Notes: generated from the letters alone by a model not told the origin. A stretch of 13,333 bases of DNA from UBA5314 sp964635975 (GCA_964635975.1 CAZWPO010000049.1:1-13333), one strand, 5' to 3'. Shown: positions 6,701 through 13,316, counted from the first letter of the stretch. Numbers and translations: made by a program.

Positions 6701-7180
6701 ATGAAAAAAGAACTACTTAAAGGGCTCACGCTTCTTATCGTGCTGGCTTTGTCTTTTAACCTAATAGGCTGCCAGAAGAAAACCCCGGTGCCTACAGAGC
6801 CTGTTCCGGAGGAAGCTGTGATATATAAAAATGGTAACATCTCGGGGGTGCTCAGCCAGCCTTCAAATCCGACTACATTTGCGATAAGTGAATCATATAA
6901 AATCACATACATATCCAATTACCATTACTTTAACCGTGGTGCATTGCCTGGGACCATATCCCTAAAGCACCAGGACGGCACCGTATACGGCCCCTGGCAA
7001 ACAGAAGGCGCACCTGGCCAGGGTAATGTCCAAAACGCTTACTGGATAGTACGCCCCAACCAGGTAATCAAAGCAGGAACATATACGGTCATTGATTCTG
7101 ATCCATCTACCTGGTCTCAGAATAGCGGGTCAAAAAACCAGGGCTTTACTGAAATAAAAGGATACCAGGCAAAAGAATAA
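6701..7180 (+). CDS. Small lipoprotein between the two kinases
   Basis: A 159-aa predicted lipoprotein with start MKKELLKG, a hydrophobic core and lipobox LIGC (Cys24). The mature domain of about 130 residues is beta-rich. It contains FAISESYKITYISNYHYFN, then YWIVRP, and near the end AGTYTVIDSDPSTWSQNSGS, which looks like a conserved signature I cannot name. In-frame ATGs also exist at 6680 and 6692. I choose 6701 because GAGGAAAGG (6682-6690) is about 10 bases before it and the product then begins as a normal signal peptide. It lies 29 bases after the first kinase and 19 bases before the second. The repeated lipoprotein-kinase order suggests each kinase has its own lipoprotein partner. Confidence 0.82.
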   Translation: MKKELLKGLTLLIVLALSFNLIGCQKKTPVPTEPVPEEAVIYKNGNISGVLSQPSNPTTFAISESYKITYISNYHYFNRGALPGTISLKHQDGTVYGPWQTEGAPGQGNVQNAYWIVRPNQVIKAGTYTVIDSDPSTWSQNSGSKNQGFTEIKGYQAKE

Positions 7181-7199
7181 CAGGGCAGTGGTGAGTTGA

Positions 7200-8738
7200 A
7201 TGGAAATAAAAGATATATGCATGGGATGTATGGCAGAGAAGGGAAATGCCGATCCGTGTCCATACTGCGGGTGGAGCGGTGAGATGCATTCATCCCCTCA
7301 ACATCTGACTCCGGGCACTATATTGCGCGGGAAATATCTACTGGGAAGGGCTCTGGGGCAGGGCGGATTTGGAATAACCTATCTGGCCCGCGATCTTGAT
7401 CTGAACTTGATTCTGGCCATTAAGGAGTACTTCCCCAGGGATTTCACCACCCGTTCAGCCGGGGATACCCAGGTAAGCGTGTACAGCAGCGGAGACTCTG
7501 TAGATTTCTTTAACCAGGGCCGGGATAAGTTCCTGGAAGAAGCCCGAACCTTAGCCCGTTTTGATGAGCATCCCAATATAGTCTCTATCCGAGATTTCTT
7601 TAGGGAAAACGGAACCGCCTATTTCGTAATGAACTATATAGATGGGACCACCTTCAAAGACTATATTCAAGAAAATGGCGGAACACTGGAATTTGACAAA
7701 GCCCTTCAGGTCATGATGCCGGTAATTGACGCACTGGGACAGATTCACAGCGCGGGTGTGCTGCATCGGGACGTCAGCCCTGACAATATATTCATAACCC
7801 AAAAAGGAATCGTAAAAATATTAGATTTCGGCGCCGCCCGCAATGCTATGAGCGAGCATAGCAAGAGCCTTTCCGTAATACTCAAACCCGGTTATGCTCC
7901 TGAAGAGCAGTATCGCAGCAAAGGCAACCAGGGACCATGGACCGATGTTTACGCCACAGCGGCCACTTTCTACAGGGCGATCGCCGGCCGGGTACCGCCC
8001 GATGCTTTAGACCGCCTGGCTGAAGATACCCTGCAAAGGCCCTCCGAGCTGGGAGTGAAGATACCGGCTCATGCTGAAGAAGTATTGATGAAAGCACTGG
8101 CCGTGAAAGCCAGTGACCGATTCAGCAGTATGAAAGAATTTCAAGCCGAATTGGCTAAAGATTGGCAAGGCCCCCGGGACATTTTCGGCGAGTCCAGCCT
8201 AGCACCAGCCCCTGTTGAAGTGAAAGAAAAGGGTGCAAAGGAAATCCAGGCCAGGCCAGGGGGAAGCAAACGAGTGCTTGCGGTGGTTGGAATTCTGCTC
8301 TTGATAGCTGCCCTGGGGGGGTGGGTTATTAAAGGGAAAATCACCGCCCAATACACTGGGAGCACGGTCGGTGGGCAGAAGGACGGTTATGGGGTCATGA
8401 TATGGCCCAATGGCGACCGCTATGAAGGCGAATGGAAAAATGATTTGCAAAATGGCACCGGCAGCTTTGTTTATGCCGACGGGGAGAAATATGAAGGCCT
8501 GTGGAAAGACGGTAAAAAGAATGGCACCGGGACTTACACCTGGCTGGATGGCCGCAAATATACTGGCGAGTGGAAGGATGACCTGCGCAACGGGAAAGGC
8601 GAGTATACATGGCCTACCGGAGATCGTTATGTAGGAGAATTTAAGGACGGCAAAATGAACGGCCATGGAGTCTACACATATGCCAATGGCAAGATAGTTG
8701 AGGGAATCTGGCAAAATGATACCTACATGGGAAAATAA
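7200..8738 (+). CDS. Transmembrane Ser/Thr kinase with MORN repeats (second copy)
   Basis: A 512-aa paralogue of the upstream kinase with the same order. A zinc ribbon (CMGC, CPYC at 7-23) is followed by a kinase domain at about 45-320 with GQGGFG, AIKEY, HRDVSPDN and LDFGAAR. One membrane span lies at about 358-378, and five to six MORN repeats run to the C-terminus (for example YEGLWKDGKKNGTGTYTWLD). It is shorter than the first copy mainly through fewer repeats. Ser again replaces the catalytic-loop Lys. The kinase halves are closely similar throughout, including long identical runs around the activation loop (HSKSLSVILKPGYAPEEQYR), so a tandem duplication is likely. The ATG at 7200 has only a weak ribosome site (GGTGAG). 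The next gene starts 69 bases later with no terminator between. Confidence 0.92.
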   Translation: MEIKDICMGCMAEKGNADPCPYCGWSGEMHSSPQHLTPGTILRGKYLLGRALGQGGFGITYLARDLDLNLILAIKEYFPRDFTTRSAGDTQVSVYSSGDSVDFFNQGRDKFLEEARTLARFDEHPNIVSIRDFFRENGTAYFVMNYIDGTTFKDYIQENGGTLEFDKALQVMMPVIDALGQIHSAGVLHRDVSPDNIFITQKGIVKILDFGAARNAMSEHSKSLSVILKPGYAPEEQYRSKGNQGPWTDVYATAATFYRAIAGRVPPDALDRLAEDTLQRPSELGVKIPAHAEEVLMKALAVKASDRFSSMKEFQAELAKDWQGPRDIFGESSLAPAPVEVKEKGAKEIQARPGGSKRVLAVVGILLLIAALGGWVIKGKITAQYTGSTVGGQKDGYGVMIWPNGDRYEGEWKNDLQNGTGSFVYADGEKYEGLWKDGKKNGTGTYTWLDGRKYTGEWKDDLRNGKGEYTWPTGDRYVGEFKDGKMNGHGVYTYANGKIVEGIWQNDTYMGK

Positions 8739-8807
8739 ACTCATATTATGATGGATATAGTGCAAAAATCCGTTTATTGTGCCAGTGAAGGGAGGTGACT
8801 TTCAAAT

Positions 8808-9725
8808 ATGGCTAAAAAGATTCTAATAATTATCGGTATATTATTGATCATAGCCCTGCTGGCATTAGGTTACCTGGGATTTCTCCCCTGGCTTTCGAGT
8901 GTCTTTGGATCCGATCGTCCTCGCGACCTGGGTGTAAGACCAATGCCTGAGGACCTGGACAGCGCTATGACCAAACTGGCAGTTCAGGCAATGCCGCCGG
9001 TGGTCGATGAAGCCAGCCGCCAGCAGATGATTGCTGAAGCAGCTAAGAAGAAGCCCAGATCAATAGTATCGGTTCCGAATACCAGGACGCAGCAGCCCTC
9101 TACCATACCATCCACTCCGCCGTCCGGCGGCAAGACCCCGACGCCGGGACCCATCACTAGCGGCAGCTTCATTCAGGTGCTGGTCACCACATGGACTCCG
9201 AAAAACGTGGATGTTGTCCTGACTTCAGAAGAAATAACCGGACTCCTACAGACTGGAACCTGGAGAGGTTGGCCAATAAGCAATGCCCAGATAAAAATCG
9301 GTCCCGATGGAAGTGCTGAGATGGTAGGAGTGATTTCCGTTACCCGGTTGAATATCTTTGCGGGAATGACAGGTATACCTTCCTCTATGATCGATGATTT
9401 CTTTGATTATGTTAAGTTCAGACATGATTTTGCTTTCTATGTGAAGTCCAGAGGACAGATAAACAATAACCAGGTACAGATGGTATTGGAAAAAGTGGAA
9501 GTGGGAAGATTTAGTGTGCCTTCATCAGTATTGAACCAGTATCAGGGAGAGATAAGCAGCTTTGTGCAGACCTATCTGGTGCAGGGTGGTATTGCTAAAA
9601 AGAAGCAGTTCTATGTCAAGACCATGAAAGCCGAGGATGGGAAGCTCAGATTCACTGGAACCATTCCGAGCGCCTCTCCGCACTGGTCTTATAAGGACAT
9701 CCAAAATGTTTTGGGTAATCAATAA
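8808..9725 (+). CDS. Membrane-anchored extracytoplasmic protein, unknown family
   Basis: A 305-aa protein with one N-terminal hydrophobic anchor (about residues 5-28, ILIIIGILLIIALLALGYLG). There is no lipobox, so it is probably a type II membrane protein. A charged helical region follows (DLDSAMTKLAVQAMPPVVDE). A Pro/Thr/Ser-rich linker spans about residues 88-118. A C-terminal domain of about 185 residues shows alternating beta and helical segments (MIDDFFDYVKFRHDFAFYVK). GGGAGGTGA lies about 9 bases before the ATG. It is the last gene of the operon, ended by the terminator at 9734. I do not recognise the family. Like the first lipoprotein it has a low-complexity linker and an exported domain, which fits an envelope role alongside the kinases. 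Confidence 0.82.
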   Translation: MAKKILIIIGILLIIALLALGYLGFLPWLSSVFGSDRPRDLGVRPMPEDLDSAMTKLAVQAMPPVVDEASRQQMIAEAAKKKPRSIVSVPNTRTQQPSTIPSTPPSGGKTPTPGPITSGSFIQVLVTTWTPKNVDVVLTSEEITGLLQTGTWRGWPISNAQIKIGPDGSAEMVGVISVTRLNIFAGMTGIPSSMIDDFFDYVKFRHDFAFYVKSRGQINNNQVQMVLEKVEVGRFSVPSSVLNQYQGEISSFVQTYLVQGGIAKKKQFYVKTMKAEDGKLRFTGTIPSASPHWSYKDIQNVLGNQ

Positions 9726-9733
9726 ACAAGAAG

Positions 9734-9767
9734 CCGGGGGTCGGAAAATGAACCCCCGGTTTTCTAT
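9734..9767 (+). terminator. Strong terminator ending the kinase operon
   Basis: An 8-bp perfect stem (CCGGGGGT at 9734-9741 with ACCCCCGG at 9752-9759) has a 10-base loop and is followed by TTTTCTATTT. It begins 8 bases after the last stop codon and defines the 3' end of the seven-gene unit. Confidence 0.92.
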
Positions 9768-9792
9768 TTACAACAAAAGCGCTAGCTCCAAG

Positions 9793-9821
9793 TTGACTAA
9801 GCGAAAAGGATATTATACAAT
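9793..9821 (+). promoter_or_regulatory. SigA promoter for tRNA-Gly
   Basis: TTGACT (9793-9798) and TACAAT (9816-9821) are separated by 17 bases, each one base from consensus. The start of transcription would be near 9828, just before the tRNA at 9836. Confidence 0.8.
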
Positions 9822-9835
9822 AACTCTTACCGAAT

Positions 9836-9910
9836 GCGGGAGTAGCTCAGTGGTAGAGCACCGGCTTCCCAAGCCGGGTGTCGAGGGTTCGAACCCCTTT
9901 TCCCGCTCCA
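9836..9910 (+). tRNA. tRNA-Gly(CCC)
   Basis: A complete cloverleaf of 75 bases including the encoded CCA at 9908-9910. The acceptor is GCGGGAG with TTCCCGC (one G-T pair). The D arm is in TAGCTCAGTGGTAGAGCA. The anticodon stem is CCGGC/GCCGG with loop TTCCCAA, so the anticodon is CCC, reading GGG. The T arm has loop TTCGAAC. It has its own promoter and terminator and is transcribed alone. Confidence 0.96.
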
Positions 9911-9919
9911 GAGTATTGC

Positions 9920-9953
9920 GGCACTTTCATAACCGTGGGAGTGCCTTATTTTG
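9920..9953 (+). terminator. Terminator after tRNA-Gly
   Basis: GGCACT (9920-9925) pairs with AGTGCC (9940-9945) around a 14-base loop, followed by TTATTTTG. It lies 9 bases after the tRNA. Confidence 0.75.
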
Positions 9954-10198
9954 TTTCTGACAGTGTAGGGTTCCAGAATATAGAGTGTTGAGGTCCTTCT
10001 GTGTGAGACTTTGCCCGACTTCATCAACATTGGTCTTGGTATCCTGGTTGGTACGGTTGCTCGACTAATCGGCCCGCGAAACTGTGAAGCTTAGCGCCAT
10101 ATTCCTCTGACGAGAAATATTTCTCTAATATGTATGCCAATAGTCTCGCACAAACGGAGCGATTGCTTGTCGGATGGAAATATCTGAGCTTCTTCTTG
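9954..10198. other. Intergenic stretch, no supported gene
   Basis: No frame with a ribosome site is found here. One plus-strand run, stop to stop from about 9980 to 10093, could encode a short hydrophobic sequence (NIGLGILVGTVARLIGPRN) but has no good start. It may be a gene remnant or chance. An 8-bp inverted repeat, AGCGATTG at 10158-10165 and CAATCGCT at 10202-10209, flanks the end of the minus-strand gene. It lacks a T-run. Confidence 0.4.
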
Positions 10199-10498
10199 TT
10201 ACAATCGCTTTAGCATGTCCCTTGCTATGTTCAAGGCTTCCTCCAGACTGATCAAGAGTTTTATGGCGTCCTCCCGTCCTTCCGGAGTAAGAGTCTTTAT
10301 ATACTGGCGGTAATTATCATGATGGAGGGTTGCTTTATCAATAAAATGGGCGATCCTAGTTTTGTCACCCGTGACCGATAGGCCTTTAGATTTTCTTTCT
10401 CGGGCATGTTCGATAAGGGTCTGGGCTTTCAAGATATGTCCTGATGCTGTGAGGAAATGATTTATGGTCATATAACTGCTATCTGCGCCCCGTGCCAA
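10199..10498 (-). CDS. Small helical protein of unknown function
   Basis: A 99-aa soluble protein predicted to be mostly alpha-helical, with many charged residues. Examples are the segments HILKAQTLIEHARERKSKG and EDAIKLLISLEEALNIARDM. There is no signal peptide, membrane span or cysteine pair. The start is TTG at 10498. It is supported by GGGAGGT 7 bases upstream on the minus strand (10506-10512), a near-perfect ribosome site that makes the gene credible. A weak promoter is proposed at 10532-10558. It is divergent from the agr locus and convergent with tRNA-Gly. I recognise no family; a small regulatory or toxin/antitoxin-like helical protein is possible, but nothing in the sequence shows it. 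Confidence 0.65.
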   Translation of the reverse strand: MARGADSSYMTINHFLTASGHILKAQTLIEHARERKSKGLSVTGDKTRIAHFIDKATLHHDNYRQYIKTLTPEGREDAIKLLISLEEALNIARDMLKRL

Positions 10499-10531
10499 GC
10501 GACTTACCTCCCTTGATCTCTAATGCCGTGA

Positions 10532-10558
10532 ATAATACAAAATCATATTTGGCTACAA
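10532..10558 (-). promoter_or_regulatory. Weak candidate promoter for the 99-aa gene
   Basis: On the minus strand, TTGTAG (10558-10553) and TATTAT (10537-10532) are spaced by 15 bases, shorter than ideal. It is the best candidate upstream of the ribosome site at 10506-10512. Confidence 0.3.
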
Positions 10559-10934
10559 CCATAAGATTATGCCAAGATACGCTTATAATGTTATCATCAT
10601 TGGCCATCCAAATCAAGACCATAATCCCATATATATAAACAAATTAGGACCAAAAACACCTTACATATATCCCTTGGCCTTTTCCTGTTAATGATTTAAT
10701 AAATATTTAAACGGGCTTTAGGAAGAATGATTAAATAGCTCAGGAGCGGATGCGGTAAGAAGGAGCGTCTAACACCGTAACTGCCAGGGCTTACAGGACC
10801 TGGGCATGATTTTAGATCTTGATGCTATAAGCTGACCCATAAGCAATGAAAGAAAAAACACCAAGAGAAAAAGAGGAAATAACAATAGATATATCCAATT
10901 AGACAATTAAATGTATATAATGGAGGCGAGGGCT
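10559..10934 (+). promoter_or_regulatory. AT-rich upstream region of the agr locus, with leader hairpin
   Basis: About 375 bases without a supported gene. A candidate promoter is TTGGCC (10674-10679), 17 bases, TAATAA (10697-10702), which would give a leader of about 225 bases. Inside the leader, AGGAGCG is repeated at 10742-10748 and 10761-10767. A hairpin pairs TGCCAGG (10782-10788) with CCTGGGCA (10799-10806), with one bulged G. It has no T-run, so it is not a standard terminator. I see no match to a riboswitch class I know. Confidence 0.35.
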
Positions 10935-11414
10935 TTGTTTGCCATTCCCTGGACGGTTATTATTTTTGTTTCCATTCCAGAATTGTTTCTTACTCTTGGT
11001 ATAGGCTCGCGTCTTTTCAATTATCATATCGCTACTCGAAATTTGATCATAATTTCACTCTGTTCAGGATTCCTGGAATATTTCTATAGACTATACCTGG
11101 GCTTTCCCTGGTTTAATGCGCTTGCTTTGCTAATTACCATAACAGCCCTAACTTCGCTTTTAAATCATGTTGAATGGTGGAAAACGGGTATTTTTGTTCT
11201 GTTGGGTGCCGTAATTGTAGTCGGTATCGAAGCTTTTTGTGATTCGATAATGTTTTCTTTAATGGATCTGAATTACCGAGACCTGGCGGCACAGCCCTGG
11301 ATGAATATAATAACCTACATCCCGTCTTTAGTTATCTCTATATCATTATTGTATTTCATTAGGAAGAAAAACCTTGTTTTATATAATCTGAAAGATATTG
11401 AAAATGAAAAATAA
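10935..11414 (+). CDS. Multi-span membrane protein preceding the agr kinase
   Basis: A 159-aa integral membrane protein with about five hydrophobic segments (for example IPWTVIIFVSIPELFLT, VLLGAVIVVGIEAF, IPSLVISISLLYF) and a basic C-terminal tail. I choose TTG at 10935 because GGAGG at 10922-10926 lies 8 bases upstream. The earlier in-frame ATG at 10911 has no ribosome site. Its stop overlaps the start of the histidine kinase gene. The kinase itself has only two spans, while classical AgrC has about six fused to the kinase. This protein may therefore supply the missing membrane sensor part as a separate chain. That is inference from position, size and topology; there is no recognised motif. 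Confidence 0.7.
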   Translation: MFAIPWTVIIFVSIPELFLTLGIGSRLFNYHIATRNLIIISLCSGFLEYFYRLYLGFPWFNALALLITITALTSLLNHVEWWKTGIFVLLGAVIVVGIEAFCDSIMFSLMDLNYRDLAAQPWMNIITYIPSLVISISLLYFIRKKNLVLYNLKDIENEK

Positions 11415-12297
11415 AAAGCACGAGATAATCATAATAGGAAGCATACTTGCTCTAACACTTGCATCAATGATTATGGGCATGGTTTTGCAATGGGTTGACA
11501 CCAATAATAGGAATAATTACTCTATACCCATTTGGCAAGTGGTCGTAACCAGCCTTGCAGTTGTGGGTATCTATTCAATAAGTCAGATGGATAGAGTCAA
11601 TAAGGAAAACATAAAAAACAAGTTTCAAAAAGAACATTATTTAGAGATAGAGACACTGCTGACGGCCTCCCGGATCGAACGCCACGAGTACCGTAAACAC
11701 CTACAGGCGTTGCAGTCCTGCCTGCACCTGGGCATGGTGGAAGAGGCGGTGCACTACCTGGAGGGGATTTCCCGGCAGCCGGAGAGCGAAGATTACTTGC
11801 CCATCAATCATCCGGCTCTTTTCGGGCTGGTCAACAGCAAGTACGCCCTGGCCCGCACCCAGGGGATCGAAATGGGCGTTTCGGTGGAGTGCGATCTTTC
11901 CGATATTGAAATCGAGCCCTGGGACCTGTGTAGCATCGTCGGCAACCTGCTGGACAACGCCCAGGAAGCGGCCGCTTTTGAAAAGGGAATTCCCCGGGTG
12001 GGGCTGGAGTTTCGCAGGCGCGAAGGATTTTTTGAGATCACGGTCACTAATAATGGCAGGACAATCGAGCCCGGGCAAGCCGAACGGATTTTTGAAGCCG
12101 GCTTTTCCACCAAGGAGAACAGCGGCCGCGGCTATGGGCTCTATATCGTAAAAAGCCTGGTAGAAGGATACGGGGGCAAGATAGAACTGATGCCAAATAA
12201 TAAGACCGTTGTAAGAATAATGTTCCCGGAGGAAGGTTATGATAGACAGGTTAGCCAAAAAAATAGCCTCACTCATAGCCGTCAGGCAAGTGGCTGA
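11404..12297 (+). CDS. AgrC-like sensor histidine kinase, GHKL type
   Basis: A 297-aa membrane histidine kinase. Two spans lie at about residues 7-30 and 40-60, then a helical linker leads to the phospho-acceptor box RIERHEYRKHL (His94), of the SpoOB/AgrC type. The ATPase domain shows the N box GNLLDNAQEA (180-189) and glycine box SGRGYGLYIVKSL (from 240). It would autophosphorylate on His94 and pass phosphate to an AgrA-type regulator, not seen here. TTG at 11398 and ATG at 11404 are both possible; ATG is preferred. Either overlaps the previous gene, indicating coupled translation. The 3' end overlaps agrB by 59 bases. Base composition jumps within the gene, from roughly 27-45% GC before 11640 to 52-63% between 11650 and 12180. 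Confidence 0.88.
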   Translation: MKNKKHEIIIIGSILALTLASMIMGMVLQWVDTNNRNNYSIPIWQVVVTSLAVVGIYSISQMDRVNKENIKNKFQKEHYLEIETLLTASRIERHEYRKHLQALQSCLHLGMVEEAVHYLEGISRQPESEDYLPINHPALFGLVNSKYALARTQGIEMGVSVECDLSDIEIEPWDLCSIVGNLLDNAQEAAAFEKGIPRVGLEFRRREGFFEITVTNNGRTIEPGQAERIFEAGFSTKENSGRGYGLYIVKSLVEGYGGKIELMPNNKTVVRIMFPEEGYDRQVSQKNSLTHSRQASG

Positions 12298-12874
12298 CGA
12301 GGACCGGGAGGAGATTTATGCTTATGCTTTAAACATACTGCTGGGAGAATCCTTGCAGGCGCTAATTATACTGTTAATAGCATTTTACCTCAACGTTTTT
12401 ATCTATACGCTTGTAATCTGCATTGCTTTTGCTGTCTTTCGTCATTTTGCAGGAGGGCCTCACCTGAGCACGCGCTGGCGCTGTTTTCTGGTCAGCACCA
12501 CGGAAATAATTATACTCAGTCTTCTGGCTGCCTGTCCCCTGCAGAAGCATTTCCTATTAAACCTCCTATTTGGAGTCTTTCTCGGCTTCCTGATGATAAT
12601 ACATAAGTGGGTTCCGGGAGGCACTGAGAAAAAACCTCTCAAAGACGCTTTGATTCGCGCTCAACTAAAGCGGAGAACACTTATAGTCTCAGTAATATGG
12701 CTGGCAGTCAGCCTCTGTTTATTGACCCAGAATCAAACCCGTTATGTTTTGGCTATTATCCTGGGAGCCCTGGATGCCATGTTTATGATTACCCCGATTG
12801 GATATAAGTTAATCAGGGTACTCGATGAGCCCGAAAGGAAAGAGGAAGGGGGTGGATTGCATGAAAGCCTATAG
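12239..12874 (+). CDS. agrB: AgrB-family autoinducer-processing protease
   Basis: A 211-aa membrane cysteine endopeptidase of the AgrB family. It cuts the AgrD pro-peptide at its C-terminal side and helps close the signal ring. The signature RHFAGGPHLSTRWRC holds catalytic His75 and Cys82. The spacing of seven equals the His77/Cys84 pair of Staphylococcus aureus AgrB. About five to six hydrophobic spans follow the amphipathic N-terminus, a normal size and layout for the family. The ATG is set by GGAGGAAGG at 12228-12236 inside the kinase gene. The stop overlaps the agrD start by 14 bases, so kinase, protease and pro-peptide are translationally chained. Confidence 0.95.
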   Translation: MIDRLAKKIASLIAVRQVADEDREEIYAYALNILLGESLQALIILLIAFYLNVFIYTLVICIAFAVFRHFAGGPHLSTRWRCFLVSTTEIIILSLLAACPLQKHFLLNLLFGVFLGFLMIIHKWVPGGTEKKPLKDALIRAQLKRRTLIVSVIWLAVSLCLLTQNQTRYVLAIILGALDAMFMITPIGYKLIRVLDEPERKEEGGGLHESL

Positions 12875-12986
12875 CCTGTTTTTAAAGGCCTTTACCTCTC
12901 TGTTAATCTTCGTTGCCGGAACCGGTATATACCCGAATAGTTGGTTTCGCTATGAACCGGACGTTCCGAAGGCTTTGCGCAAGTAG
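12861..12986 (+). CDS. agrD: AgrD-type signalling pro-peptide lacking cysteine
   Basis: A 41-aa pro-peptide overlapping the end of agrB. The N-terminal half (MKAYSLFLKAFTSLLIFVAG) is a hydrophobic, amphipathic membrane leader. The C-terminal tail EPDVPKALRK matches the AgrB recognition motif (EPEVPKEL type). Between them is GTGIYPNSWFRY. The ring-forming residue is normally Cys, or sometimes Ser, but the whole peptide has no Cys. Only Ser27 could form a lactone, giving Ser-Trp-Phe-Arg-Tyr if cleavage falls after Tyr31. Aligned by the tail to Clostridium AgrD (CLWFT type), Asn26 occupies the Cys position. AGAGGAAGGGGG at 12841-12850 precedes the ATG. Position after agrB and the tail motif make the call secure despite the short length. 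Confidence 0.88.
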   Translation: MKAYSLFLKAFTSLLIFVAGTGIYPNSWFRYEPDVPKALRK

Positions 12987-13099
12987 CAGATTTATCCTGG
13001 GGACCAAAGTTTATACAAATATATAGCCCGCTGAAATATTTCCAGAAGCAGTTTTATACATGTCTTATTAATAAGCACAAAAACATAAGGAGAATGTTG

Positions 13100-13171
13100 C
13101 CAGGCTAGCTAACTTATTGACCGAGCAGGAATATTCCCGCTGGACAATAAATGCCGCCTGGATTTTGTTTT
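13100..13171 (+). terminator. Possible nested-hairpin terminator after agrD
   Basis: CCAGGC (13100-13105) can pair with GCCTGG (13156-13161), followed by ATTTTGTTTT. The long interior holds a second inverted repeat, 13124-13141, centred on the perfect palindrome GGAATATTCC (13128-13137) with one mismatch outside it. The T-rich tail suits termination of the agr transcript, but the 50-base loop is unusual. Confidence 0.35.
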
Positions 13172-13316
13172 CTGTTAGGGGTGGTATTGAGCATTAATGA
13201 TAGATAAATTCCAGCCGGTATTCCGAATTGCTGCAACCACTTTCTACCTATTAATATATTACCGTTATGAAGCATAGATATATATAGGAGTCTTTTTATG
13301 GATTAGGCAAGAGATA

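Noticed and set aside
6057..8736. CRISPR-like or satellite array suggested by repeating DNA
   Set aside because: The periodicity is about 69 bases, encodes 23-residue MORN units in frame, and lacks identical repeats with unique spacers.
8199..8765. 188-codon minus-strand frame across the second kinase gene
   Set aside because: It lies opposite the MORN-repeat coding part. The regular repeat keeps that frame open by chance; it has no supporting motif, and the plus-strand kinase is unambiguous.
9827..10030. 67-codon minus-strand frame containing KRGSNPRHPAWEAGALPLSY
   Set aside because: This is the well-known false protein produced by reading a tRNA-Gly gene on the opposite strand; it lies over the tRNA at 9836-9910.
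9980..10093. Short hydrophobic plus-strand run after tRNA-Gly
   Set aside because: It has no credible start codon with a ribosome site; it could be a remnant but cannot be supported.
9836..10500. Integrated element using tRNA-Gly as attachment site
   Set aside because: No second copy of the tRNA 3' end and no integrase gene are present in the window.
10911..10934. ATG at 10911 and TATAAT at 10916-10921 as start and promoter of the agr membrane protein
   Set aside because: The ATG has no ribosome site, and a TATAAT here would start transcription after the GGAGG at 10922. TTG at 10935 with that GGAGG fits better.
11701..12276. 191-codon minus-strand frame opposite the histidine kinase
   Set aside because: It coincides with the GC-rich part of the kinase, where stops are rarer on the opposite strand; the kinase boxes prove the plus frame.
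13197..13277. 26-codon hydrophobic frame after agrD as a second signal peptide
   Set aside because: There is no AgrD-type tail, the ribosome site is distant, and nothing pairs it with a processing enzyme.
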